A stretch of 64,000 bases of DNA from Flavobacteriaceae bacterium (GCA_027490305.1 JAIXYI010000023.1:37712-101711), one strand, 5' to 3'. Numbered from the stretch's first letter, positions 35,301 to 43,127 are shown. Program-made: numbers and translations. Notes: generated by a model not told the origin, from the sequence alone.

Positions 35301-35795
35301 AATGTCGTAATGCACACCCAGGTAACCACTTTGGTTGTTGCCGCAGTAAAACCCGTTCACCCACACCTCGGCATCGCGGTAGATACCGTCGAACTGCAAT
35401 TCAAAACGCTGGCCCTCGTCTTTTTTATCAAGCGTAAAGGACTTGCGGTACCAGCCGATGCTCGTCTCGGGAAATAGGCCGCCCACGGGCTTGTAGCCGT
35501 GAGATTGCACATCGAAGTTGTCCACTTTTACAAACGGCAGCGCCACCGCCCAGTCATGGGGAAGCTCGACGCGGGCCCACGCAGTGTCAACGAATTTCGG
35601 ATCGACCAGTGTCATCCGCCCGTTTCCGGATTTTGAAAACACGGGTGCGATGCCGTATCCGAAATCTTTTTCGGGAAGCGCCGCATGTCCGAAATGGAAT
35701 TTCCATCCCGAATCGAAGTCGGTGTGTTGGCGTTGGGCGCGGGCCGAAGGCACGGAAAGGAGAACAAGTGCGAGGGCAAAAAACGGGAGTTTCAT
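32388..35795 (-). CDS. GH2 beta-galactosidase fused to GH53 endo-galactanase
   Basis: A 1135-residue secreted enzyme. Signal peptide 1-20 (VPSARA|QRQ). Residues about 25-205 are the GH2 sugar-binding domain, 215-320 an Ig-like domain, 325-605 the GH2 barrel with acid/base E433 (WSIGNEEQ) and nucleophile E508 (GTEMGS). About 625-800 are DUF4982-like and Ig-like modules. From about 830 to the end is a GH53 barrel with E975 (QVGNEINHGL) and nucleophile E1077 (VVEYSA). GH53 cuts beta-1,4-galactan internally and GH2 removes galactose, so one chain could do both steps on pectic galactan. No SusC/SusD genes adjoin. Ends 26 bases past a hairpin-rich region. Confidence 0.93.
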   Translation of the reverse strand: MKLPFFALALVLLSVPSARAQRQHTDFDSGWKFHFGHAALPEKDFGYGIAPVFSKSGNGRMTLVDPKFVDTAWARVELPHDWAVALPFVKVDNFDVQSHGYKPVGGLFPETSIGWYRKSFTLDKKDEGQRFELQFDGIYRDAEVWVNGFYCGNNQSGYLGVHYDITDFVWFDKENVITVRVDATQYEGWFYEGAGIYRHVWLNQYQDVHIPHDGLFAHAVTTAKKASLTLETSVRNSGLSAADVSLSYYIKDRTGKVVATSSPTSTSLKTNETRLVKQVVSVSNPRLWSLDDPYLYRVVAEVRQKGKLIDSRTTTFGFRTIDITAKGVFLNGKKIKIKGVNNHQDHAGVGAALPDHLHYYRVNLMKSMGVNAWRMSHNAPAPELLEACDSLGMLVLDEQRLLNSGAEYLDQFSRLVKRDRNHPSVFLWSIGNEEQLIQATENGRKIALTLLAKQRELDPTRTSTYAADLPNVFKGVNEVIPVRGFNYRQFDVAAYHNDHPNQPIIGTEMGSTVTTRGIYEKDPIRAYVPDQDITAPWWASRAEEWWKLAAENDYWLGGFIWTGIDYRGEPTPYQWPNVNSHFGILDVCGFPKNIYYYYQSWWTDKDVLHISPHWNWPDKQRKWDGTPAQNVEVWVNSNADDVELFLNGKSLGKKDMPRNGHLNWTVPYEPGKLEAIAFKKGKKLKAKVETTGPAAEIVVTPYRTTMAADGKDIAILNISAVDREGREVPDADNLVRFYLKGDGKIIGVGNGDPSSHEPDVCADGSWQRALFNGHCQVIVQAGTSASMLQFEAKAAGLYSGGTDIITVLPSKSSVVTHDASYDLKGEAAKPRAVSKMLGADISFLPELEAKGMKFSDKGVQKDAIEILKDHGLNYVRLRIFHHPENEKGYSPGDGFCDLAHTKAMAKRVKAAGMKLLLDFHYSDYWADPGKQYKPKAWDGLSFPDLKKALYDYTRMVMLELQKQGTTPDMVQVGNEINHGLVWPEGNVSEPDQMAQLFKAGTAAVKSVDPTIPIMLHVALGGQNTETVQFVDAMLKRKAHFDVIGLSYYPKWHGTLADLEDNIIDLTRRYDKDVIVVEYSALKEEVNKIAFEAGGPHAKGSCIWEPLSTWEKFFTDDGKSNGLLELYDGFRLYLKP

Positions 35796-35818
35796 CCTGG
35801 GGAATGTTTAGCTACCGG

Positions 35819-35826
35819 TAAAAATA
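35819..35826 (-). promoter_or_regulatory. TATTTTTA promoter element, GH2-GH53 gene
   Basis: Seven of eight positions match TAnnTTTG on the minus strand, 23 bases before the ATG. Confidence 0.4.
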
Positions 35827-35893
35827 ACGATTTCGTATGCCCTCGATTTTTCAACCCAACCAGTTTGTACTGGTAGGGTCGCAAGCGGATGGC

Positions 35894-35930
35894 TTAGACC
35901 TCAAAGGTTTTCAAAACCTTTGAGGTCTAA
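35894..35930. repeat. Perfect 37-bp palindrome
   Basis: Arms of 18 bp around a single central C at 35912: the left arm starts TTAGACCTCAAAGG and the right arm ends CCTTTGAGGTCTAA. It lies between the GH2-GH53 promoter and the ribE stop, with no coding role. It could terminate ribE transcription on the minus strand, or be a REP-like element. Confidence 0.85.
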
Positions 35931-35954
35931 AGGTCGGCCCAATGTGGAAAAAAG

Positions 35955-35985
35955 TGATACGGGAAAACCGTACATTTTGTTAAAT
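35955..35985 (-). repeat. Repeat family A copy at the ribE 3' end
   Basis: On the minus strand TTTAACAAAA, then TGTACGG TTTTC CCGTATCA, abutting the ribE stop codon. The arm and core match the 32212 copy closely. Confidence 0.65.
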
Positions 35986-36572
35986 TATCGAAGCGAGTGG
36001 ATGCGCGCCACATACTTTCCAATCACATCAAACTCCAGGTTGACGACATGACCTGCGGCAAGGCGATGAAAGTTCGTATGGGCGAAGGTATACGGTATAA
36101 TCGCCACACTGAAGGCGTCCTTTTTCGAATCAACCACCGTCAGGCTCACGCCGTTTACGGTGATGGAACCCTTTTCGATCGTGATATTAGACAGCGCCGG
36201 ATCATATCCAAACGTATAATACCAACTGCCATTGGCTTCTGAAACCGATAGGCAGGTTCCCGTCTGGTCAACATGGCCCTGCACGATGTGACCGTCAAGG
36301 CGATCGCCGACCCGCATACCGCGTTCGAGGTTGATCGGATCGCCGACTTTCCAGTGGCGCAGGTTCGTTTTTTCAAGCGTCTCCCGGATCGCCGTCACGG
36401 TGTAAGAGCCGTCTCCAATAGCCACGACAGTAAGACACACACCATTATGGGCGACACTTTGGTCGATTTTCAATTCAGCGGCCAGGGATGACTGGATCGT
36501 GATGTGGAGATTGTCGCCTTCGTGCTCCAACGCACCTACGATGCCCATCGATTCGATGATTCCGGTAAACAT
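35985..36572 (-). CDS. ribE: Riboflavin synthase alpha subunit
   Basis: A 195-residue enzyme that converts two 6,7-dimethyl-8-ribityllumazine into riboflavin plus the pyrimidine precursor. Two tandem lumazine-binding barrels are visible: residues 1-90 (MFTGIIESMGIV, NGVCLTVVAIGDGSYTVTAI, GMRVGDRLDGHIVQGHVDQTG) and 95-190 (second copy with KGSITVNGVSLTVVDS and VIGKYVARIHS). The size is normal. Divergent from pdxA, with a TAAATTTG promoter. Other riboflavin genes are not nearby. Confidence 0.96.
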   Translation of the reverse strand: MFTGIIESMGIVGALEHEGDNLHITIQSSLAAELKIDQSVAHNGVCLTVVAIGDGSYTVTAIRETLEKTNLRHWKVGDPINLERGMRVGDRLDGHIVQGHVDQTGTCLSVSEANGSWYYTFGYDPALSNITIEKGSITVNGVSLTVVDSKKDAFSVAIIPYTFAHTNFHRLAAGHVVNLEFDVIGKYVARIHSLR

Positions 36573-36599
36573 TAGGGTATTATTTAGTAAATTGCGTCA

Positions 36600-36607
36600 C
36601 AAATTTA
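36600..36607 (-). promoter_or_regulatory. TAAATTTG promoter element, ribE
   Basis: Minus-strand TAnnTTTG match, 27 bases before the ribE ATG. Confidence 0.58.
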
Positions 36608-36646
36608 CGACAAAAACAGGCAGTGCCTGTGTCGTTCCCACCTTAC

Positions 36647-37681
36647 ATGAAAAGAGAAGAACATATACGCGTCGGGATTTCGATCGGCGACCTGAACGGC
36701 ATCGGCAGCGAAGTCGTCCTCAAGACCTTCGAAGATACCCGTATGCTCGAGCTTTGTACGCCCATTATATTTGCGAATGTAAAAACCCTCAACCACCTTC
36801 GGAAGAGTTTCGACTCGACGGTTGCCCTCCATGGAATCGACCATGTGTCGCAAGCCATAACCGGCAAGCTCAACGTACTGAACGTATGGCGTGAGCCTTT
36901 TACTTTGCAGTGGGGCGAGAACGATCCGGTAGTGGGGCAGCACGCCGTGAAGTCATTTGTGGCGGCGGTCGATGCGTTGAAAAACGATGAAATCGACGTA
37001 TTGGTTACGGCGCCCATCAATAAATACAACATCCAGTCGGATGAATTCCGCTTCCCCGGGCACACCGACTATCTCGACCAGGAACTCGAGGGCGACGCGC
37101 TCATGCTTATGGTACACGGTAACCTGCGGGTAGGCCTTCTCACCGACCACGTGCCGGTAAATGAGGTGGCCGGGCATCTGACCGAGGCGTTGATCCGCAA
37201 GAAAATCGAAACGGTAAAACACACCCTCACGCGGGATTTTTCGATAAGCCGGCCCCGGATCGCGGTACTCGGACTCAATCCGCACGCGGGCGACGGCGGG
37301 GTTATCGGAACCGAAGACGAAGAAATACTCAAGCCGGTTTTGAAGAAGTTGTTTGACGCCGGTACGATGGTTTTCGGACCGTTTCCTGCGGATGGCTTTT
37401 TCGGAAGCGGGCAATATGAAAAGTACGATGCGGTAATCGCCACCTACCATGACCAGGGGTTGGTGCCGTTTAAAACGCTATCGTTCGGACATGGCGTGAA
37501 TTACACCGCCGGACTCGCCAAAATTCGCACATCGCCCGACCATGGCACCGGCTTCGATATTGCCGGGAAAAACGTTGCCGACCCGAGTTCGTTCCGTGAG
37601 GCGCTGTACCTTGCAATGGATGTCTTCCACTCGCGGGAACAGTATGCTGAAATAAGTAAAAAGCCGTTGAAAGTCAAGTAG
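36647..37681 (+). CDS. pdxA: 4-hydroxythreonine-4-phosphate dehydrogenase
   Basis: A 344-residue enzyme of pyridoxal-5'-phosphate biosynthesis, oxidising 4-phosphohydroxy-L-threonine with NAD. It starts MKREEHIRVGISIGDLNGIG; an in-frame ATG eight codons earlier is less likely. Family motifs: VLVTAPINKYNI, FPGHTDYL (with the metal-binding His), LGLNPHAGDGGVIG and the second metal region TYHDQGLVPFKTLSF. In related genomes pdxA is typically followed by the yceD-rpmF-fabH block, which here starts 2.9 kb downstream beyond an accessory insertion. Confidence 0.95.
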   Translation: MKREEHIRVGISIGDLNGIGSEVVLKTFEDTRMLELCTPIIFANVKTLNHLRKSFDSTVALHGIDHVSQAITGKLNVLNVWREPFTLQWGENDPVVGQHAVKSFVAAVDALKNDEIDVLVTAPINKYNIQSDEFRFPGHTDYLDQELEGDALMLMVHGNLRVGLLTDHVPVNEVAGHLTEALIRKKIETVKHTLTRDFSISRPRIAVLGLNPHAGDGGVIGTEDEEILKPVLKKLFDAGTMVFGPFPADGFFGSGQYEKYDAVIATYHDQGLVPFKTLSFGHGVNYTAGLAKIRTSPDHGTGFDIAGKNVADPSSFREALYLAMDVFHSREQYAEISKKPLKVK

Positions 37682-38114
37682 AAACATTAATGATCTAACA
37701 TCCGCGCCTTTCGTTAAAGGGAGTTTTCATGCGGGTTGACTTGAAACATAATTTATTACGGGTTTTCACAAGAAACCCTTCCATTTCTAAAGATTATCAA
37801 CCCTTCATTATCCCTGGTATTCAATGGCATAAGCAGCATCAATATCTAACACCAGGAGCTTGAACGAAATTATTGAAATTCATTTCACAATCAGTCGAGA
37901 TGATGAAAAAATGTAACGATTGGAATGATTTCAGAATTGAGTACTGCAATAGATATAGCGTTCCGGATCAACAGTTTTCGTTTACTCTATTGAATGCTAC
38001 TCAAGTTTCAAGCAGCCTTAGGTGATATCTCAAAGCGCTTGCCTTCTTTGATATTAGCGCGCAATCGAATCGGCAATAGGTTTATCGACTGGCCTCATTC
38101 AAAGACCCCATATC
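37682..38114. other. AT-rich spacer after pdxA, no supported gene
   Basis: About 430 bases of clearly AT-rich sequence with no good promoter, RNA or coding signal. A 41-codon frame at 37900-38025 (MMKKCNDWNDF) is too weak to call. It may hold remnants of the inserted segment. Confidence 0.5.
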
Positions 38115-38405
38115 TTAGTCATGTGGGAGACCCAATAATTCCTTAGCCCTAGAGTTAATCGTAGGGTCCTGCTCACCTTTAAAAACTAAATTACTAGTTC
38201 CAAAAAGCCAGTTCGCATTCACATCCCAAAGGCGAATCACACTTGAGATGTGTTTTATGGTAAAATGAGTTTGCCCTTTCTTGATTTTTGACAGGTTTTG
38301 GCGTTTTAAGCCGATAGGATCGCAAAATTCTGACAAATGCACTACGCGCTGCATTTCACGTAGCAATTCAATCAATGTTAGTATCCTGATGTCTATCTCT
38401 CCCAT
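38115..38405 (-). CDS. Helix-turn-helix (XRE-like) protein
   Basis: A 96-residue protein with a predicted DNA-binding helix-turn-helix in FCDPIGLKRQNLSKIKKG, and the WDVNANWLFGTSN segment often seen in Bacteroidota phage/mobile-element-type XRE regulators. No membrane or signal segment. The Lys-rich recognition part (LKRQNLSKIKKG) is clear. It lies alone and AT-rich, facing away from the small-protein/membrane-protein pair, and is a candidate regulator of this insertion. Confidence 0.7.
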   Translation of the reverse strand: MGEIDIRILTLIELLREMQRVVHLSEFCDPIGLKRQNLSKIKKGQTHFTIKHISSVIRLWDVNANWLFGTSNLVFKGEQDPTINSRAKELLGLPHD

Positions 38406-38911
38406 ATTTTGGTTAGTGTCTTGTATAAATTTAAGCGTTAGATTGATACGCTGTCGAACTATAACTAAAGTAGGCAGCTACTTTTTTGCCTGTCTTTAAC
38501 GAAATAAACACGTAAATTACACTAAAATTGTCACTTGTGTAATATTTTTTATTATGATGCATTTCATCGATTTGCCACTGCAAAAACAGGCATTCCCGTA
38601 AAAGGTGGCTTTATTAAATAAAAAAAAATGGAATCCCGTAGCCGAATTTGTATCACTTATTTTACTTTTATACAAGCAGAGAGAACTTCGACTTTGGCTC
38701 ACTCCAAAGTCTTCTGTATTCTCGCGTGGACGTTAAGCACTTTGTTTTACTTTAAACCGTTTAGGTATGCGAATGCTAATTCGACCGTAGGCATAATAGT
38801 AATTCCAATTGTGGCATTTTGACCAAACAATTATTCCTTATTGACCCTCTATTGGAACAGGTGCTCGGGCCGCTTCAAAGGTTTTTTTCGATTGTCCGCT
38901 AACGTTTTTTT
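38406..38911. other. AT-rich intergenic region, no supported gene
   Basis: About 500 bases between the HTH gene and the 38926 gene. A 64-codon plus-strand frame at 38628-38822 has a hydrophobic end but no promoter or family resemblance. Nothing else is seen until the promoter at 38912. Confidence 0.5.
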
Positions 38912-38919
38912 TAATTTTG
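38912..38919 (+). promoter_or_regulatory. TAATTTTG promoter element, two-gene cassette
   Basis: TAnnTTTG match only 6 bases before ATG 38926, with TTG 17 bases further up as a possible -33 box. Probably a leaderless transcript. Confidence 0.6.
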
Positions 38920-38925
38920 CCGAGT

Positions 38926-39183
38926 ATGAGTATTGTTGCAAAAAAGGTTCCTAGTTTACTGGAAACATTAGACAACGCAATTAGAAATGTCTATTCCTCT
39001 ATGAAAACGGGAAATGACTTTGATCGGAATATCAGTTCTTCAGTTCAAGAAATGTTAAACGATCCGGAAGACCGTCGCAAATTTGATGAAGCGGTCCAAA
39101 GGCTGAAGGCGAATCCAAATCAACAACCGATTGAAATTACCACTCGCACTGGTGCGACGGTGAAAATTTCTCTTGAGCGATAG
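38926..39183 (+). CDS. Small hypothetical protein, first gene of an unrecognised pair
   Basis: An 85-residue protein from MSIVAKKVPSLL, selected because ATG 38926 directly follows the promoter. It is mostly helical (LETLDNAIRNVYSSMKTGND, then SSVQEMLNDPEDRRKFDEAV and QRLKAN) and ends with a short beta-like GATVKISLER. No family recognised; no Cys or signal peptide. The membrane-protein gene starts 3 bases after its stop, so the two form an operon. It could be a cytosolic partner or regulator of the membrane protein, but that is inference. Confidence 0.7.
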   Translation: MSIVAKKVPSLLETLDNAIRNVYSSMKTGNDFDRNISSSVQEMLNDPEDRRKFDEAVQRLKANPNQQPIEITTRTGATVKISLER

Positions 39184-39186
39184 TGA

Positions 39187-40401
39187 ATGGAGATAGCATT
39201 TGCTTTTAATACTATCATCTACTTGATGATTTTCATATTTCCTGGATTTTTATTCAGGAAATTTTATTTTAGAAAGGAATTGGCGGACTATTATCACTCG
39301 AATTACTTCGAGAAGATACTTTGGACCTTATTCACGTCCTTAGCATGTCTCGCCCTCTCATACTTTGCCTTACACATATTAAGAGTAGCCTGCGGTAAGC
39401 AACTCATACCCACTGTTACCTATGAAAATTGTGCCGCTTTGATGGAAGCCTTGGCAAAAGGAGGGGTTCCGAACATCAAAGAACTACAAGTAAATATAAA
39501 TGATTACATATGGTATTTTGTGGGCCTTTATACGATTTCCACGACGGCCGGAATTTCTTCGTTTTCAATTGTTAAAGTCACAGGGTTAGATAGTAAGATT
39601 TCTGTCCTCGCATTTAGGAATTATTTTCACTATCTCGCGAATAGGCCAAGTGACCACCCTCTTAAGTGTTATCGAAACGTTATAACAACGGTCGATATAA
39701 AACTCCAATATGGTGATGAAACTGAACTAGTTTCGGGAGATCTTTCTACATATCAATTGGAAAACAACAAGTTACAATGCATAGTTTTAAAAAACCCCTA
39801 CAAATTTCTTTCTAAGAACGCTACAGAGGCGAAAGACATTTTATCATCTATTAAAACTGGCAGTACGGAGTTTGCTGTCCACAAAGAATACGGAGACACC
39901 TTCATTTTCAAAAAGTATATCCCTGGCGATTTCTTTACCGTTTACTACGAACATATCGTCAATATCAACTTTACCTTTGTCAAAATATCCGACCACCAAG
40001 TAAAGAGTTTACTTGTCAGAAGCGTTCACCGAGTTGTAAATATTTCCCTGTATTTGGCGCTTGTTATAGATGGCGCAATCCCATGGCTCGACCTACGATC
40101 AATCAACGTAATTGGCGCTATCGACAAATTTTTTTTCATGATATTTTCATTCTTGGTTCTAGGAGCGATTGTGGGGTTTATCAATGAAAAATTAGGCTAC
40201 CGAAAAACCACTACGAGATGGACTGAGTTTTTGCTTTCAACACTTCTTTTTTCGGTGCCCATATTGAGAGTAGCTGACATCGTAAATACCCTTGAGATGG
40301 TTATAGCCTTACTTGTTGTCATCTCTTTAATTGGAGTTGATTCATTCTTGGAATTAAAACAAAAAGCCGCGAACGACCAAACACCAAACAAAGACAGTTA
40401 G
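39187..40401 (+). CDS. Multi-spanning membrane protein of unknown family
   Basis: A 404-residue protein with hydrophobic spans near residues 5-24 (FAFNTIIYLMIFIFPGFLF), 45-68, 110-130 (WYFVGLYTISTTAGISSF), 283-300, 320-340 (FFFMIFSFLVLGAIVGFI), 350-368 and 370-390. Between residues about 135 and 280 lies a soluble cytoplasmic or periplasmic segment containing VDIKLQYGDETELVSGDLS. I do not recognise the family. It follows an 85-residue gene by three bases and sits in an AT-rich insertion between pdxA and yceD, so a mobile or defence role is possible but untested. Confidence 0.72.
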   Translation: MEIAFAFNTIIYLMIFIFPGFLFRKFYFRKELADYYHSNYFEKILWTLFTSLACLALSYFALHILRVACGKQLIPTVTYENCAALMEALAKGGVPNIKELQVNINDYIWYFVGLYTISTTAGISSFSIVKVTGLDSKISVLAFRNYFHYLANRPSDHPLKCYRNVITTVDIKLQYGDETELVSGDLSTYQLENNKLQCIVLKNPYKFLSKNATEAKDILSSIKTGSTEFAVHKEYGDTFIFKKYIPGDFFTVYYEHIVNINFTFVKISDHQVKSLLVRSVHRVVNISLYLALVIDGAIPWLDLRSINVIGAIDKFFFMIFSFLVLGAIVGFINEKLGYRKTTTRWTEFLLSTLLFSVPILRVADIVNTLEMVIALLVVISLIGVDSFLELKQKAANDQTPNKDS

Positions 40402-40588
40402 TTGGATCGGGAGTATATTATTGCGCAATTCAAATAGCGATGGTTTTCATGCCCAAATCACACGCTATCCGAACCCAATTTTGAGACCTCTTGTTTGCTT
40501 TTTTTGGAATTTACAACAGCAAGACTTGCGAATTTTAGGTAATCAACAAAAAAATGTTCATAACGCTTTTGCCATTCTAATAAATTTA

Positions 40589-40596
40589 TATCTTTG
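40589..40596 (+). promoter_or_regulatory. TATCTTTG promoter element, yceD-rpmF operon
   Basis: TAnnTTTG match 37 bases before ATG 40634, with TTTG at 40568-40571 as a -33 candidate (17-bp spacer). It marks the right end of the inserted segment. Confidence 0.65.
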
Positions 40597-40633
40597 CACT
40601 CCGTTTCAGGTAATTGGGAAGGGAGGAATTGAA

Positions 40634-41167
40634 ATGAAACAGTCGAATGAATTCCTGATTCCGTTCATCGGCTTGAAGATTGGGAAACACCCATTCGAAT
40701 TCCGGATAACGGAAACGTTCTTTGAAGACTTTGATTACGACGAATTTGAACGTTGTATGATCAAAGTGAATGTGGTTCTTGAGAAGAAATCGACGATGCT
40801 CGAACTGGCATTTCGCCATGAAGGCACGGTAGAAGTTCCTTGCGACCTTACAGGCGAATTGTTCGACCTGCCGGTGAAAGGAAAACTGCATCTGGTCGTC
40901 CAGTTCGGGGATGAATTCAATAACGACAACGAAGAGTTGTTGATCCTCCCGCACGGTGAACACCAGATCGATATTTCGCAGTACATCTATGAAATGATTG
41001 TACTCTCAGTTCCATTTAAACGCGTCCATCCGGGCGTGAAAGACGGCACATTGAAATCGCCTGTCCTTGACAAACTCCATGAACTGAGTGTCGGGGAAGT
41101 CGAAAAAAAAGAAGAAGAAACAGATCCCCGTTGGGATTCACTGAAAAAGTTATTAAAAGACAAATAA
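40634..41167 (+). CDS. DUF177 (YceD-like) ribosome-linked protein
   Basis: A 177-residue protein from MKQSNEFLIPF; the frame is open 71 codons upstream, but the promoter and composition favour this ATG. DUF177/YceD proteins are almost always encoded directly before rpmF, as here, and influence 23S rRNA processing. The core pattern VPCDLTGELFDLPVKGKLHLVVQFG and the acidic EEETDPRWDSLKKLL tail fit the family; bacteria lacking the Cys-rich motif are common in Bacteroidota. rpmF follows after 9 bases. Confidence 0.9.
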   Translation: MKQSNEFLIPFIGLKIGKHPFEFRITETFFEDFDYDEFERCMIKVNVVLEKKSTMLELAFRHEGTVEVPCDLTGELFDLPVKGKLHLVVQFGDEFNNDNEELLILPHGEHQIDISQYIYEMIVLSVPFKRVHPGVKDGTLKSPVLDKLHELSVGEVEKKEEETDPRWDSLKKLLKDK

Positions 41168-41176
41168 TACTGAACG

Positions 41177-41371
41177 ATGGCACATCCTAAGAGAAAGGTT
41201 TCCAAGACCAGAAGAGATAAGAGAAGAACGCACTATAAGGCAACGCCTGCACAGATCGCAACTTGTCCTGTAACAGGAGAGGCGCACCTTTACCACAGGG
41301 CGTACTGGCATGAAGGTAAAATGTACTACCGTGGCCAAGTCGTAATCGACAAACAAGAAGCTGTCGCTTAA
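41177..41371 (+). CDS. rpmF: 50S ribosomal protein L32
   Basis: A 64-residue basic protein: [20 protein letters not shown], then a middle with [15 protein letters not shown]. The family's second zinc Cys pair is absent, with a single Cys left, so this is a zinc-independent type. Structural component of the large subunit, co-transcribed with yceD and followed by a strong terminator. Confidence 0.96.
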   Translation: MAHPKRKVSKTRRDKRRTHYKATPAQIATCPVTGEAHLYHRAYWHEGKMYYRGQVVIDKQEAVA

Positions 41372-41392
41372 TATTTTACGATAAAATATAAG

Positions 41393-41420
41393 GAACTCCC
41401 ACGCAATGGGAGTTTTTTTT
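41393..41420 (+). terminator. Terminator after rpmF
   Basis: AACTCCC / GGGAGTT stem (41394-41400 with 41408-41414) with a 7-base loop and T8 tail. Confidence 0.9.
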
Positions 41421-41531
41421 GTTACCGGCTTTTTTGGCAATTAAACCCTGCCCCAAAGCCCTTTTGGAAAAAAATTCGTAATTTCACCTCCTTTCAGATC
41501 GAGCGGTTTGAAACGGAATAATTGAATCACT

Positions 41532-42521
41532 ATGAGCAACATAACGGCCGCCATTACCGCTGTCGGGGGCTACGTGCCAGATTTCGTATTATCCAACCAA
41601 CTGTTGGAAACCATGGTGGACACCAACGATGAGTGGATCACCACCCGCACCGGTATCAAAGAGCGGCGGATCCTCAAAGAGGAAGGTAAAGGCTCGTCCT
41701 ACCTGGCCATCAAAGCCGCAGAGGATCTTTTCCGTCGGAAGAATGTCGATCCCGCTACCATTGACCTCGTACTGGTCGCATCCGCTACGCCGGATATGCC
41801 GGTTGCCGCTACCGCCGTCTACGTCGCTACGGAGATTGGTGCCGTAAACGCCTTCGCCTATGACCTTCAGGCGGCCTGTTCCAGCTTTCTGTTCGGAATG
41901 TCGACCGCCGCAGCTTATATCCAATCCGGGCGCTATAAAAAAGTACTGCTCATCGGGGCAGATAAAATGTCCTCCATCATCGATTATACCGATCGCGCGA
42001 CCTGCATCATATTCGGTGACGGTGCCGGAGCGGTGCTGTTCGAACCTAATTATGAAGGGTTGGGACTTCAGGACGAGTTCCTCCGGTCAGACGGTGTAGG
42101 ACGTGAATTCCTGAAAATCGATGCGGGCGGCTCTATTCTGCCGCCGTCCGAAGAGACCGTGAAGAACAAACAGCATTTCGTTTTCCAGGATGGTAAAACC
42201 GTTTTCAAGTATGCGGTATCCGGTATGGCGGATGTCAGCGAGCGCATCATGGAACGCAACGGTCTTTCAAAAGACGATATCGACTGGCTGATCGCCCACC
42301 AGGCCAATAAACGCATCATTGATGCGACCGCTAACCGGATGGGACTGGAGGAGGCGAAAGTGCCCGTCAACATTCACCGTTATGGCAACACCACGTCAGG
42401 AACCCTGCCACTGTTGTTGAGCGATTTCGAAGATAAATTCAAAAAAGGTGACAACCTGATATTCGCGGCTTTCGGCGGCGGTTTCACGTGGGGTGCCATC
42501 TGGCTTAAATGGGCTTATTAA
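41532..42521 (+). CDS. fabH: Beta-ketoacyl-ACP synthase III
   Basis: A 329-residue enzyme that starts fatty-acid synthesis by condensing a short acyl-CoA with malonyl-ACP. The catalytic triad is visible: C116 (DLQAACSSFLFG), H256 (WLIAHQANKRI) and N286 (HRYGNTTSG). TNDEWITTRTGIKERR near residue 31 is the family's hallmark. Normal length. It is followed by accB and accC, forming a fatty-acid initiation block; no exact TAnnTTTG box was found directly upstream. Confidence 0.96.
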   Translation: MSNITAAITAVGGYVPDFVLSNQLLETMVDTNDEWITTRTGIKERRILKEEGKGSSYLAIKAAEDLFRRKNVDPATIDLVLVASATPDMPVAATAVYVATEIGAVNAFAYDLQAACSSFLFGMSTAAAYIQSGRYKKVLLIGADKMSSIIDYTDRATCIIFGDGAGAVLFEPNYEGLGLQDEFLRSDGVGREFLKIDAGGSILPPSEETVKNKQHFVFQDGKTVFKYAVSGMADVSERIMERNGLSKDDIDWLIAHQANKRIIDATANRMGLEEAKVPVNIHRYGNTTSGTLPLLLSDFEDKFKKGDNLIFAAFGGGFTWGAIWLKWAY

Positions 42522-42550
42522 CCGATACAAACACTATAAACGAATAACGT

Positions 42551-43042
42551 ATGGACATCAGAGAAATTCAAAACCTGATCCGGTTCGTAGCCAAATCAGG
42601 GGCTACAGAGGTGAAGCTTGAAATGGATGACTTCAAGATCACGATCAAGACGACGACGGATGCCGGTACTCCGGAAGTAACGTATATACAGCAAGCGCCT
42701 GCAAGCCTGCCTCAGGCCGCGCCCGCTGCACCAGCCGCTCCTGCTGCACCAGCCGCCGCTCCTGCTCCGGCTGCCGCTCCGGCTGCTGACGATACGTCAA
42801 AATTCATTACGGTGAAATCACCGATCATCGGCACATTCTACCGCAAGCCGGCTCCAGACAAGCCTGTTTACGCAGAAGTAGGCAGCTCGGTGTCAAAAGG
42901 CGATGTGCTTTGCGTGATCGAAGCGATGAAACTCTTCAACGAAATCGAATCAGAATTCTCTGGAAAAATCGTCAAGATACTCGTAGATGATATGTCACCA
43001 GTAGAATACGATCAACCGTTGTTCCTGATTGATCCGTCATAA
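42551..43042 (+). CDS. accB: Acetyl-CoA carboxylase biotin carboxyl carrier protein
   Basis: A 163-residue carrier. An N-terminal domain (1-45) is followed by an Ala/Pro-rich flexible linker (about 50-79, PAAPAAPAA repeats) and a C-terminal biotinyl domain in which K127 (CVIEAMKLFNEIE) carries the biotin. The thumb-like insertion PAPDKPVYAEVG is present. It moves carboxybiotin between biotin carboxylase and carboxyltransferase. Located between fabH and accC. Confidence 0.96.
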   Translation: MDIREIQNLIRFVAKSGATEVKLEMDDFKITIKTTTDAGTPEVTYIQQAPASLPQAAPAAPAAPAAPAAAPAPAAAPAADDTSKFITVKSPIIGTFYRKPAPDKPVYAEVGSSVSKGDVLCVIEAMKLFNEIESEFSGKIVKILVDDMSPVEYDQPLFLIDPS

Positions 43043-43127
43043 GTGTGATTTTGAATGCTGAATGTGGACTACCAACCGACAGCATGACTGTCCTACTTTC
43101 AAAATTCATACTTTAAACTTCTAACTT

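Noticed and set aside
37900..38025. 41-codon frame (MMKKCNDWNDF...) in the AT-rich spacer
   Set aside because: No promoter, family resemblance or neighbour; AT-rich DNA gives few but uninformative frames. Kept only as a possible remnant.
38628..38822. 64-codon plus-strand frame with a hydrophobic end
   Set aside because: No promoter box and no recognisable protein pattern; lies in AT-rich spacer.
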